NCBI GenBank assembly: GCA_964619815.1
Contig: CAZUGK010000026.1
Coordinates: 1-41,188, forward strand
Length of the DNA stretch: 41,188 nucleotides
Direction of reading: 5' to 3'
Source of the DNA: BRH-c25 sp964619815
Lineage (GTDB): Bacteria > Bacillota > Clostridia > Lutisporales > Lutisporaceae
The notes under the pieces are model-generated. The model was not told the DNA's origin and ran no database searches. It saw nothing but the letters and a program-made list of their open reading frames with translations. Position numbers and translations under genes: made by a program. Shown piece after piece: positions 27,349-36,196 of this stretch (position 1 is its first letter; each line of letters opens with the position of its first letter).

Positions 27349-29010
27349 TTATTCAAAGTAAGCATATACATAATCAGTGTCTGCGCCTATGAAGAACCTG
27401 GACAGGTTCTTAAGGTTATCCTTGGAAAGCCATGCTCTCTGTCTGAACTGAAGAGGCACAAAACCCGCATCTTCCAACAATATCGTCTCGGCCTTATGGA
27501 ACATTTCCATTCTCTTTGTCTTGTCCTTTTCTACTCTTGCAGCAGCTACAAGCTTGTCAAATTCAGGATTGCTGTACTTGCCGCCGTTCTGCGAATTTGT
27601 GGTCTCCCAGAGCTCCATATAGGTCATAGGGTCATTATAGTCGGGACCCCAGCCGTTATAGACCAGGTCGAAATCACCTTTCACATCATTTTCAAGCTTT
27701 TGCTTGTATGTAACCATCTTTATTTCAAAGGAGATTCCCAGATTTGTATTTATCTGGTCCTGCAGCACTTCCGCCATAAGCTTTGTAGCATCATCATCAG
27801 ATATGGTATATTCTACTACTATTTCCTTTGGGTCGGTTATATTAAGCTCCTTCATTGCCTTGTCCAGATATTCCTTTGCTTTTGCTGTATCAGCCTTTGT
27901 CGAATATATATTTATCGGATATTCATCACAGTAATAACCATTAACCCCTGCCATAAGAGGGAGCACCAGACGTGTTGCCGGGAAGAACAAGCCCTTGGTA
28001 GCTGTCTTTACATAGTTTTCTCTGTCTATAGCATAGTTAAGAGCTTTTCTAAAGTTTACATTCTGCAGCCACGGCTTTTCTGTTCTCTTAAAGTTTATTC
28101 TCATCCAGTCGTCAGCGCCGCTCATATATACCTTTACTTTGCCTTCCTGCTGATATTTATCCACCAAAGCTGTAGGTACATCAGCAAAATCAATCTCACC
28201 GTTTTCGAACATTCCCAATACCGTATTTGTATCACTTACCAGGAGGATCTTTACTGTTTCCAGCTTGATGCTGTCTTTATCCCAATAGTTGGGATTTTTC
28301 TCAAGTACTATTTCCTGTTCATGCTTCCAGTCCTTCAGAATAAAAGGTCCATTGCTAAGTATCTTGTCAGCAGAAGTTGCAAAGTCAGCGCCATACTTTT
28401 CAACAAATTCCTTTTTAACCGGATAGAAGCATGAAAGGTCCAAAGTAGAAACAAAGTAGGAAGTCGGATTCACAAGCTTTATTTCGAGAGTTTTATCATC
28501 AATCGCCTTAACCCCTACCTGTGAAGCGTCAGTTATCTTGCCGGAGTTAAACTCGGCTGCGTTCTGAATAACATATGCTGCAAAGGAGTATGGAGATGCA
28601 TTTTTAGGATCAAGAAGTCTTATTATTGCATATTCGAAATCCTTTGCAGTTACAGGAGATCCATCACTCCATTTTGCTTCCCTCAAATGGAAGGTATAAG
28701 TAATTCCATCCTCTGACACATCCCATTTCTCTGCCATGCCGGGCTTAACCTGTCCTTCAAAACTTCTTATGAGTCCTTCGCCGAAGCCCTTGATCACATT
28801 AGCAGACGCTATTGAGTTGGAAATCTGCGGATCAATTGAGGGTACCGAAGTTAGTGTAAAGGTCAAAGTGTTTTGAACCTCTGCCTCTTTTCCGGTAACG
28901 CCTTCGTTCACAGAAGTCTGCTGTTCTTTCGGTCCACAACCCGTCAGCATGGAACTGATCATTAATATTACCAAAAACATAGCCGCTACTGTCAGGTGCC
29001 TTTTCTTCAT
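27349..29010 (-). CDS. Oligopeptide-binding lipoprotein (OppA/DppA type, SBP family 5)
   Basis: 553 residues. The lipoprotein signal (KKRHLTVAAMFLVILMISS) ends at the lipobox MLTGC. The mature protein shows family 5 markers: WDVSEDGITYTFHLREAKWSDGSP near residue 100, then AKDFEYAI, NFRKALNYAIDRE in the middle, and GPDYNDPMTY near the C-terminal third. It binds peptides at the outer face and hands them to the OppBC permease. The ATG at 29010 has GGGGGA upstream; a longer in-frame start lacks a signal-like N-terminus. The strong hairpin downstream suggests it is expressed above the permeases. Confidence 0.93.
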   Translation of the reverse strand: MKKRHLTVAAMFLVILMISSMLTGCGPKEQQTSVNEGVTGKEAEVQNTLTFTLTSVPSIDPQISNSIASANVIKGFGEGLIRSFEGQVKPGMAEKWDVSEDGITYTFHLREAKWSDGSPVTAKDFEYAIIRLLDPKNASPYSFAAYVIQNAAEFNSGKITDASQVGVKAIDDKTLEIKLVNPTSYFVSTLDLSCFYPVKKEFVEKYGADFATSADKILSNGPFILKDWKHEQEIVLEKNPNYWDKDSIKLETVKILLVSDTNTVLGMFENGEIDFADVPTALVDKYQQEGKVKVYMSGADDWMRINFKRTEKPWLQNVNFRKALNYAIDRENYVKTATKGLFFPATRLVLPLMAGVNGYYCDEYPINIYSTKADTAKAKEYLDKAMKELNITDPKEIVVEYTISDDDATKLMAEVLQDQINTNLGISFEIKMVTYKQKLENDVKGDFDLVYNGWGPDYNDPMTYMELWETTNSQNGGKYSNPEFDKLVAAARVEKDKTKRMEMFHKAETILLEDAGFVPLQFRQRAWLSKDNLKNLSRFFIGADTDYVYAYFE

Positions 29011-29070
29011 TTTTATTCCCCCTAACTTTATTATAATAATGGCTTTCGCCAATTCATTCCTTTCACTTTC

Positions 29071-30147
29071 CTACTTAAGCTCAATAAGCTCTTTTGATGA
29101 TTTGGTGAGTATTTCTATTCCATCAGCCTTGACCAGCACTGTATCCTCTATCCTCACTCCACCCCAGTCAGGCAGATAAATACCTGGCTCTACGGTTATC
29201 ACATTGCCTTCTGCAAGTGTCTTTTCACAGCTTGAGGACATGAAGGGTTCCTCATGTATATCCAAACCTACCCCGTGTCCCAATCCGTGTCCGAAGAAAT
29301 CTCCATACCCGGCAGCCTTTATATAACCTCTGGCACAGTCATCAGGCACCCTGCCTGAAACCCCGGCTTTTATTGCCTTTTCACCCTCTGCCTGTGCTGC
29401 TTTGACAATATCATAAATTTCCTTCTGCTTCCCGTCGGCTTCACCAACAACAACTGTTCTTGTCATGTCAGACCGGTAACCCTTATACATTGCACCAAAG
29501 TCCAAAGTGATGAAATCCCCTTTTTCAATTTTCCTGTCTGAAGGAATTGCATGGGGAAGCGAGCTTCTCCTTCCGGAGGCCACTATGGTTGGAAAGCCTA
29601 TGTCCTCTGCTCCCTTTTTCTTGATTGTATATTGCAGTTCTCTTTCGATATCCTTTTCTGTAACACCCGGCTTTATAAATTCAAGTATTTCTTCAAAGGC
29701 CTCATCTGCTATCCGGGCAGCCTTCCGTATGCATTCTATTTCGCTTTCATCCTTAATGTATCTTATACCCTCAACCAGTCCTAAAGTTGGCACAAGCACT
29801 ATTCCATTCAAACCATTGGATAGCTTTTCATATAAATCAAAGGTTACCCAATCCTTCTCAAAGCCCAGCCTCTTAATTCCGTATCTGTTGCAGGTGCTCT
29901 GAATAGTTTCTATCAAACCCGGTGCCGGAGATCTCCATCTTATCACTTCAAAACCTTTGCATTCTGATTCCGCTTGTTCAGTGTACCTTGAATCAGTAAT
30001 AAATCCTCTGCTTATTTCGGAAATCACTGCATAAGAATCGGAACCGGTAAATCCTGTTATATAACGGATGTTCGAATCCTTAATAAGAAATATGCCGTCC
30101 AGGTCTTCAACTTTTATTCTTTTTCCTAACTTTTCAAGCCTGTTCAT
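29071..30147 (-). CDS. M24 family Xaa-Pro aminopeptidase
   Basis: A 358-residue metallopeptidase of the PepP/PepQ group. The short creatinase-like N-terminal domain (1-115) contains RYITGFTGSDSYAV. In the catalytic domain the metal ligands lie in ITLDFGAMYKGYRSDMTRT, HGLGHGVGLDIHEEP, ITVEPGIY and VRIEDTV. It would trim proline-containing peptides brought in by the Opp system encoded next to it. It is the second gene of the operon, 55 bases after the cupin regulator, with GGGGG before the ATG. Confidence 0.92.
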   Translation of the reverse strand: MNRLEKLGKRIKVEDLDGIFLIKDSNIRYITGFTGSDSYAVISEISRGFITDSRYTEQAESECKGFEVIRWRSPAPGLIETIQSTCNRYGIKRLGFEKDWVTFDLYEKLSNGLNGIVLVPTLGLVEGIRYIKDESEIECIRKAARIADEAFEEILEFIKPGVTEKDIERELQYTIKKKGAEDIGFPTIVASGRRSSLPHAIPSDRKIEKGDFITLDFGAMYKGYRSDMTRTVVVGEADGKQKEIYDIVKAAQAEGEKAIKAGVSGRVPDDCARGYIKAAGYGDFFGHGLGHGVGLDIHEEPFMSSSCEKTLAEGNVITVEPGIYLPDWGGVRIEDTVLVKADGIEILTKSSKELIELK

Positions 30148-30201
30148 TTTTTTACCCCCACAAAATTAAATTATTACCGTCAACTATTTATCCGTAAGGA
30201 T

Positions 30202-30759
30202 TTACTTTAGTACACTGGGTGTGCTGACCGCAAGTATTTTCACAAGCCTGTTGGTGAAATTGGCCCAGTTATGCGGTGTCGTGGATGATATGTGTATACT
30301 GTCTCCCGGATACAGCTCATATTGCTTATCCTCCAGGAATATGGTAAATATACCTTCCAGAACATATACAAATTCTTCCCCCTGATGCTCGTATGGAATA
30401 ACTTCCTCGGCATTCTGGGTTGGAAGTATTGTTACAATCACAGGATCCAGCTGACGGTCAGATATGTCACTTCCAAGATTATGGTAAATAAGCTTTGATT
30501 CATCAATTCTGATCACTTCATGCTCGTAGCTTCTTATTATCATAGGACGATGGCTTTCGGGCGGTGTAAAGAAGTAATGCAAATCGACATCCAGGGCTTG
30601 GGCAATTTTTTTTAACGAATTAATAGCAATTGATGTTAAACCACGCTCTGCCTGTGATAGAAAGCTCACCGACAAATTGGCCTTATCGCTGAGTTCCTTG
30701 AGAGTCATACCTTTGGTACTTCTAAGCTCATTTATTTTTTCTCCAATTTCCTTATTCAT
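30202..30759 (-). CDS. XRE-type regulator with C-terminal cupin
   Basis: 185 residues. The N-terminal helix-turn-helix (7-62) reads IGEKINELRSTKGMTLKELSDKANLSVSFLSQAERG, as in the XRE family. The cupin domain (about 105-180) has the pattern PYEHQGEEFVYVLEGI and YPGDSIHISSTTPHNW. Similar regulators (PuuR-like) sense small ligands and often control amine or peptide uptake genes. Being first in the operon, it probably controls its own promoter and the peptide genes. GGAGG precedes the ATG. A TTGAAA/TATTTA pair lies near 30840-30870 as a possible minus-strand promoter; the AT-rich gap beyond shows nothing else. Confidence 0.9.
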   Translation of the reverse strand: MNKEIGEKINELRSTKGMTLKELSDKANLSVSFLSQAERGLTSIAINSLKKIAQALDVDLHYFFTPPESHRPMIIRSYEHEVIRIDESKLIYHNLGSDISDRQLDPVIVTILPTQNAEEVIPYEHQGEEFVYVLEGIFTIFLEDKQYELYPGDSIHISSTTPHNWANFTNRLVKILAVSTPSVLK

Positions 30760-31037
30760 ATTAATCCTCCATTAATCTTGTTATTATCAGCTATATGCTT
30801 GTCTTCCCAACCAAACACGGAAAAGAACCTGCTCTTTAAATAGACTTAATTAAAGTGGTTTCAATTATCATATAATTTCATTATTTCCGAATTTTTATAA
30901 TATATATTCTACTATTACTAAAATTCTCCTGCTTGTTTTCGATATTTATAAAATTTTTTCGATATTTTTACCACATTACTTAAATTAGTGAGTATCGAGC
31001 TTTTATGCATTTTCAGTTTGCCAATTTTTGCTGTTGT

Positions 31038-31066
31038 TTGACATTTGTCATGACATGCTATATAAT
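31038..31066 (+). promoter_or_regulatory. Consensus sigma-A promoter of the riboswitch transcript
   Basis: TTGACA (31038-31043), exactly 17 bases, and TATAAT (31061-31066), both perfect matches. The predicted start is near 31073, just before the c-di-AMP riboswitch. Confidence 0.85.
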
Positions 31067-31084
31067 ATGCATTATGTAAACACA

Positions 31085-31305
31085 GACATTCGCTGAATCC
31101 CGGTTTTACCGGGTACGGAGGAACCAATTCTGGGGTTAATCCATGGACTATAGCAAATAGGTTTATAGCGAAGCTTAAACCTACTTCGATTTCCTTGATT
31201 TTATTTGCGTCAGACAATTCCACATTAATGTAAATCTGACGCAAACTATGATCCATGGTAGGGAACCTTCTGTCCCGAACCCGTCAGCTAACTTCGGAGG
31301 CAAGC
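31085..31305 (+). promoter_or_regulatory. c-di-AMP riboswitch (ydaO/yuaA type)
   Basis: The conserved elements appear in order: GCTGAATCCCGG, CCGGGTACGGAGGAACCAA and GGGGTTAATCC; then a variable arm (TTTGCGTCAGA pairing with TCTGACGCAAA); then TAGGGAACCTTCTGTCCCGAACCCGTCAGCTAAC-TTCGGAGGC. This is the ydaO family, which normally turns genes off when c-di-AMP is high. The gene downstream is a peptidoglycan hydrolase, a classical ydaO target. No strong U-tailed terminator is obvious between it and the gene; TGTGTCC/GGACACA (31364-31370, 31395-31401) could form a hairpin near the ribosome binding site. Exact ends are approximate. Confidence 0.9.
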
Positions 31306-31426
31306 ATTATTAAACTCTAAATCAATATTTAAATTCAAAGTTTAGTAATGTATCAATGATTCATGTGTCCTATTGCTTTTAAAATTACATTCCGGGACAC
31401 ATATCTATGGAAGGAGTGTATTGTGT

Positions 31427-32122
31427 ATGAAAAAAAGTCTTAAACTTATTATCTGTGTTACAATTATTTCCATACTTCTAATTGGACAAACCATAGGTGT
31501 ATTTGCAGATACTTATTACGGTTTGTTGAAATTCAGAAGCAGAGGAACTGCAGTAGTTAAATTGCAGCAGGCACTAAATGCCAAAGGATATTCAATCGGA
31601 GCTGCCGATGGAATATATGGTAAAAAGACCGAAAATGCGGTAATCAGGTTTCAGCAGGCTAATCGTCTTAGAATTGATGGTTTTGCCGGCAGGGAAACTC
31701 AAGGAAAACTTTTCAATACTACTACTTTGGCTGCAAGGGGGACAAGCAGTCAAGCATCAACTGATCTCTACTGGCTTTCAAGAATAATACATGCCGAAGC
31801 TGAAGCCGAGCCATATGCAGGCAAGGTTGCAGTTGGTAATGTTATCTTGAATAGGGTCAAATCAGATGATTTCCCTGATACAGTTAAAAGTGTAATATTT
31901 GAGTATTATAAAGGTATTCCTCAGTTCAGCCCAGTTGCAGATGGTACTATCTATAATGCACCTAATGCTGATAGTATAAGGGCAGCAAAAGCTGCAATGA
32001 GTGGTACAAACTATGTCGGAAATGCAACTTATTTTTTCAATCCCGACAAGTCAGAAGGTACGTGGATTATAAACAACAAGACAGTAGTTAAAAGAATTGG
32101 TAACCATGTGTTTTACAAATAA
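31427..32122 (+). CDS. SleB-like cell wall hydrolase with peptidoglycan-binding domain
   Basis: 231 residues. A signal peptide (KKSLKLIICVTIISILLIG) ends near VFA. A PG_binding_1 domain (~30-85) contains LKFRSRGTAVVKLQQALNAKGY and TENAVIRFQQANRL. The catalytic Hydrolase_2/SleB domain (~115-230) contains the proposed catalytic Glu in RIIHAEAEAEPYAGKVAVGNVILNR, then QFSPV and ATYFFNP. Homologues are spore-cortex or vegetative wall lytic transglycosylases, secreted or surface-located. The ATG at 31427 has GGAAGGAG ten bases upstream. The riboswitch ties it to c-di-AMP, a wall and osmotic signal. Confidence 0.93.
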   Translation: MKKSLKLIICVTIISILLIGQTIGVFADTYYGLLKFRSRGTAVVKLQQALNAKGYSIGAADGIYGKKTENAVIRFQQANRLRIDGFAGRETQGKLFNTTTLAARGTSSQASTDLYWLSRIIHAEAEAEPYAGKVAVGNVILNRVKSDDFPDTVKSVIFEYYKGIPQFSPVADGTIYNAPNADSIRAAKAAMSGTNYVGNATYFFNPDKSEGTWIINNKTVVKRIGNHVFYK

Positions 32123-32128
32123 TCAAAC

Positions 32129-32165
32129 AAAAAACGAAGACACAAATTTGTGTCTTCGTTTTTTT
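32129..32165. terminator. Bidirectional terminator between hydrolase and trkH
   Basis: AAAAACGAAGACACAAA and its complement TTTGTGTCTTCGTTTTT form a perfect stem of about 17 pairs with A- and T-runs, which works in both directions for the converging genes. It touches the trkH stop codon. Confidence 0.92.
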
Positions 32166-33618
32166 ATATATTTACCCTTTTCCAGAAGGATGGTACTCCC
32201 AGCAGCAATATCGGATATATCTCAAGGCGCCCTATAATCATGCACATGGACAATACCAGCTTGCTGAAATCAGACAGCGATGAATAATTGCCCACTGCGC
32301 CTACGGCGCCGAAACCAGGCCCAACATTGCCGAGAGTTGCGGCTACAGAGGTTATTGTTGTTGACCAGTCCAGATTATCAAAGGAAACAGCCAATACAGC
32401 AGCAATAAAAATTATCATGTACATGAAAAAAAATCCAAGCACTTCAGATATTGTCTTTTCATCAACCGCCCTGCTGCCAAGCCTGACAGAGTAAACTGCT
32501 TTCGGATGGATTATCTGCAGCAATTCTCTTTTCATTACCTTGAAAAGCAGCAGGAACCTGATGTTCTTTATGGCGCCGCCGGTTGAGCCGGCGCAGCCAC
32601 CGACAAACATCAGCATGAAAAGTATTATCTTGCTGAACATTCCCCATTCATCCGAATTTGTTGAAGCGTAGCCGGTTGTGCTGATTATGGTAACAACCTG
32701 AAAGGATGAGTGACGCAGAGCTTCTCCTATTGTACTGAATATTTTCTCAAAATATAGATCCAAAGTAATTAATACAATTGATATTATTACAACTCCCGAA
32801 TAAAAACGGAATTCCTCGTCTTTGAGCGGTGCTCTGAGATCGCCCCTCAGCATTTGATAATACAGTGTAAAATTGGCACCGCATATAAACGTAAATATTG
32901 TAATGATTATCTCTACAGGTAAATTATTATATCCTCCAACACTGGCATTCATATTGGAAAATCCTCCTGTTCCAACTGTGCCAAAGGTATGGATGGCTGA
33001 ATCAAAAAGAGGCAGCCCTGCGATTTTCAACAGGATGATTTCCACAACTGTAATTATTATATAAATGCCATATAGAATTTTCGCGGTTTCTGCTACTTTA
33101 GGCACAATTTTTCCCGGTGTAGGGCCGGGACTTTCTGCCTTCATCATTTGCAGGGCACCGGCACCTGCAGATGGCAGAACAGCTAAGGTAAGCACAATAA
33201 CACCCATGCCGCCCACCCAGTGGGTAAAGCTTCTCCAAAAGAGTATGCTCTTTGGCAGGTCCTCTATATGAGTCAGAATACTGGCGCCGGTTGTTGTAAA
33301 ACCTGAGCTGGTTTCAAAAAAACTATCAATAAAAGAAGGAATGGTTCCGCTGATTACAAAAGGAAACGAACCGAAAAAGGAGAGGAGTATCCAACCCAAT
33401 GCAACAATGGCAAAACCATCACGGGCATACATGCACCTTTTGCCGGTCTTTATAAAAGTCAATGGTACACCGACCAATCCTGTTATCAGAATGCTGATAA
33501 CAAAGGCTGCAATATCTGTTTCATGGTAATATGCCGCTACTGCCAGCGAGGGTATCATCAACAAAGCTTCGCAGGCCAGCAACATACCAAGTACCCTTAA
33601 TACTACCCTAAAGTTCAA
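32164..33618 (-). CDS. trkH: TrkH/KtrB-type potassium uptake channel
   Basis: 484 residues with many membrane segments in four M1-P-M2 repeats. The selectivity loops are visible: SGFTTTGAS near residue 110, GTVGTGGFSNMN near 215, ISTTGYASTN near 310 and GNVGPGFG near 430. The protein is the K+-conducting subunit. It is controlled by the TrkA-type RCK protein encoded immediately upstream; only one base separates the trkA stop from this gene's start. Reading through the two genes as one operon is certain from spacing. c-di-AMP is known to control K+ uptake in Firmicutes, and a c-di-AMP riboswitch lies next door. Confidence 0.94.
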   Translation of the reverse strand: MNFRVVLRVLGMLLACEALLMIPSLAVAAYYHETDIAAFVISILITGLVGVPLTFIKTGKRCMYARDGFAIVALGWILLSFFGSFPFVISGTIPSFIDSFFETSSGFTTTGASILTHIEDLPKSILFWRSFTHWVGGMGVIVLTLAVLPSAGAGALQMMKAESPGPTPGKIVPKVAETAKILYGIYIIITVVEIILLKIAGLPLFDSAIHTFGTVGTGGFSNMNASVGGYNNLPVEIIITIFTFICGANFTLYYQMLRGDLRAPLKDEEFRFYSGVVIISIVLITLDLYFEKIFSTIGEALRHSSFQVVTIISTTGYASTNSDEWGMFSKIILFMLMFVGGCAGSTGGAIKNIRFLLLFKVMKRELLQIIHPKAVYSVRLGSRAVDEKTISEVLGFFFMYMIIFIAAVLAVSFDNLDWSTTITSVAATLGNVGPGFGAVGAVGNYSSLSDFSKLVLSMCMIIGRLEIYPILLLGVPSFWKRVNI

Positions 33619-33619
33619 T

Positions 33620-34991
33620 TTATATTCCTCCTGCAGAATTCACTGCTACTTCGTTCAAGCTAGAGAAATTCTTGTCTTTTGAAATAACTATAACCCGGTC
33701 CCCTTCTTTTATGATGTCATTTCCATGAGGTATAACAACTTCCTTTTTTCTTACAATTGTCGCAATTATTACGTCCTTTGGAAGTCCCAGCTTCTTTATC
33801 TTAGTGTTCAGAATTTTACTTCCGCTGTCGGCAATTATCTCTGTTATCTCAGCCTGTCCCTCAATAATCCTATAAAGAGACTCTACACTGTTGCCGCGGA
33901 CAAATTTCAGTATGTGATTGGTTGTAATCAGCTTAGGGCTTATGACGCTGTCAATACCCAGGCTCTTTATTATGTTTACATAGTTCACACGGCTTACTTT
34001 TGCTATTACCTTTTTTACTCCGTTTTGTTTTGCCAGCAGTGCCGACATTAAGTTTTCCTCGTCCATACCTGTCATGGCTATAAACCCATCCATATCACTG
34101 ACATTTTCCGATTTCAGAAGTTCCTCATCAGTTCCGTCCCCGTGTATTACCAAAACTTCAGGAAGCAGTTCAGACAGTTGAACGCATTTTTCTCTGTCCA
34201 ACTCGATTATCTTTACTTTTATGTCCATTTCTGTAAGAATTTTTGCCAGATAAATCGTAATTCGTCCGCCTCCTGCTATCATGACATTTTTAATCCTTTG
34301 GGGGCACTTGTCTGACAGCTTGCAAAAATTATACAGATTAGACGACTTGCCTATTACATAAATTCTATCATTTTCCTGAATTACAAAGTCCCCATTCGGN
34401 NNNNNNNNNATTCGGGACTATAACCTCATCATCCCTTATGACTACTCCAATCAATATGGAGGAAATAATCTTATTGCTGATATCCCTCAAGGGTTCTCCA
34501 ATTATTCCCATTTCCCTCGTGGCTTTGATTTCAACCATTTTGACTCTTCCCTTTGCAAAGCTCTCAACATTTATTGCAATTGGGAAGTTCAGTACGTTTG
34601 CGATTTCTTCGGCAGCTGCCTGCTCCGGATTTATGATAAGATCCAAATCAAGCTCTTCCTTTAACAAGGAAAGCTCTTTTGCATATTCAGGGTCTCTTAT
34701 CCTTGCTATTGTATGCTTAACTCCAAGCTTTTTCGCAGTAAGACAGCAGACCATATTGACCTCATCGCTGCTTGTAACAGCAATTAACAAGTCGGTGGTA
34801 TCAATTCCCGCTTCCATAAGAATATTGGTGCTGACGCCGCTTCCTCTGATGCAAAGCACCTCAAGATTTTCTTCCGCTTTGCTCAAAGCAGCATAATTCT
34901 TGTCAATGATTATCACATCGTGATTACTCTTTGACAAGCTTTCAGCCAGGTTATACCCGACTTTACCGGCGCCTATAATGATTATTTTCAT
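33620..34991 (-). CDS. trkA: Trk potassium uptake regulatory protein TrkA (gap spurious)
   Basis: About 451 residues after repair. Two RCK_N Rossmann domains with GAGKVGYNLAESL at the start and MIAGGGRITIYLAKIL in the middle are each followed by a TrkA_C domain. The N-run at 34400-34409 is flanked on both sides by ATTCGG; collapsing this overlap gives VIVPNGDFVIQ in one frame, and the gene length then divides by three. The ATG at 34991 has GGGGGA seven bases upstream. TrkA binds NAD(H) or ATP and gates TrkH. Confidence 0.92.
34400..34409. other. Assembly gap (10 N), spurious
   Basis: The six bases ATTCGG stand on both sides. Merging them joins the two trkA halves in frame, so no sequence is missing. 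Confidence 0.88.
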
Positions 34992-35114
34992 CTCCCAATC
35001 CCCCATATATTTGTTTTGCACCGGTCCATAAATAGTAGTCCAACAGTGCAAACCATTTTCATTGATGTTATAAACCGCAGCTATTCGGTATATCCCTTAA
35101 TGTAATTTATATAA

Positions 35115-35576
35115 TTACATTCTAAAAAGAACACTATTGTCAAAAGCCTCATTAAGCTGTGCCCTTATTACACTGGCAGTATCTTCATCCTCAATCATTA
35201 CTGCACATTCAAAGCTGGAATTCAGCATGTTCAAGCTGCTCAACCTGCTTGAAAAAGAAAGTACAAAAGCGTACCTATCTATTAAAAGGAGGTTGTTTGT
35301 AACTGAATTATTGACTCGAACCTGCCCCTCCGCCTTACATACACTTCTCAGAAGCGATAAGGATATATCCCCCTTGAAAAGCAGCTTCGGTATAATTACT
35401 TTGCAGGAACTGCAGCATNNNNNNNNNNCAATTATTAATTCAACAATATCCTCATGTAGTGATCTAGTCCAAACTCCTGAAATCATAATATCAGGTTTTG
35501 GACTTTCATTCAGCAAAGCACCCACGGTGTCAATAAGCTGCTGTTTTGATGGAATATAGCGAACGTTACTACCCAT
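35115..35576 (-). CDS. Unknown protein, possible PLD/TrmB-like fold, interrupted by gap
   Basis: About 150 residues, not recognised with confidence. The ATG at 35576 has AGGAGG six bases upstream, which argues for a real gene over the longer frame. The pattern resembles half of a phospholipase D-like sensor domain, as in TrmB-type regulators: QLIDTVGALLN, PDIMISGVW, then a helix, a short turn and CKVIIPKLLF, later NLLLIDRYAFVLSF. No catalytic HKD motif and no DNA-binding domain are seen. It is 120 bases upstream of trkA on the same strand, so a role in K+ uptake control is possible. A 10-N gap cuts the gene, but the frame is consistent across it. Confidence 0.5.
   Translation of the reverse strand: MGSNVRYIPSKQQLIDTVGALLNESPKPDIMISGVWTRSLHEDIVELIIXXXXCCSSCKVIIPKLLFKGDISLSLLRSVCKAEGQVRVNNSVTNNLLLIDRYAFVLSFSSRLSSLNMLNSSFECAVMIEDEDTASVIRAQLNEAFDNSVLFRM
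35419..35428. other. Assembly gap (10 N) in the unknown gene upstream of trkA
   Basis: The flanks do not overlap. The frame is kept if the missing length is 3n+1, which includes both one base and ten bases. Confidence 0.85.
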
Positions 35577-35797
35577 AGCACACCTCCTGAATATTTTCGA
35601 TGACAAATACCATTATACTATAATATCATTCTACAGGTAACAGCAGCTATTGGCAAGTTTAACCAATAACCGGGCTGCGGCTCTTAACCTTTTTTACTTG
35701 ATTATCCGCGGCAATCTTCATAATATCTTCATATTTCTGACTTAATATTATAATAGCGCTGATTCTAAGCAGTTTTATTTTTAGGAGGCCATATCAT

Positions 35798-36163
35798 ATG
35801 TATAATGATACCGTTCTTGACCATTTCTCTGATCCCAGAAATTTCGGAGTATTAAAGGACGCAGACGGAACAGGCAGCTCAGGCAACGCTTCGGATGGCG
35901 ACAACATAATTGTTTATATAAAGGTTGAAGATTCCGTGCTTGTTGATGTCAAATGCAAGGTTTTCGGCTGTGCAGCTGCTATAGCGGCGGGGAGCATGGT
36001 TACTCTTCTTTCAAAGGGTAAAACTCTGGAGGAAGCTCTCCTTATATCCAATGAAGATGTGGCAGAAGCTTTAGGCGGACTGCCTGAAAGAAAGCTTCTG
36101 TGTTCGAATATAGCAGCAACTGCGCTGCACAATGCAATTTATGACTTCATGGAGAAAAAATAG
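35798..36163 (+). CDS. NifU/IscU-like protein with altered cluster ligands
   Basis: 121 residues with the IscU/NifU N-terminal fold: VLDHFSDPRNFG at the start, GTGSSGNASDGD, VFGCAAAIAAGSM and LLCSNIAATALHNAI. IscU holds its Fe-S cluster with three Cys, and a neighbouring His. Here the first Cys (in the usual NPxCGD) is Asp33, the second is Cys58, the third is Cys102, and the usual His before it is Leu101. An extra Cys53 is present. A normal scaffold role is therefore doubtful. No cysteine desulfurase gene is adjacent. It is 33 bases upstream of the tandem E1-like gene, with GGAGG before the ATG, so the two are co-transcribed. Confidence 0.85.
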   Translation: MYNDTVLDHFSDPRNFGVLKDADGTGSSGNASDGDNIIVYIKVEDSVLVDVKCKVFGCAAAIAAGSMVTLLSKGKTLEEALLISNEDVAEALGGLPERKLLCSNIAATALHNAIYDFMEKK

Positions 36164-36196
36164 CTCTAAAATTCTGCTTTTATGGAGGTGATTCAT

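Noticed and set aside
30918..31256. 112-codon ORF on the minus strand
   Set aside because: It lies over the c-di-AMP riboswitch on the other strand, has no ribosome binding site and encodes no recognisable protein.
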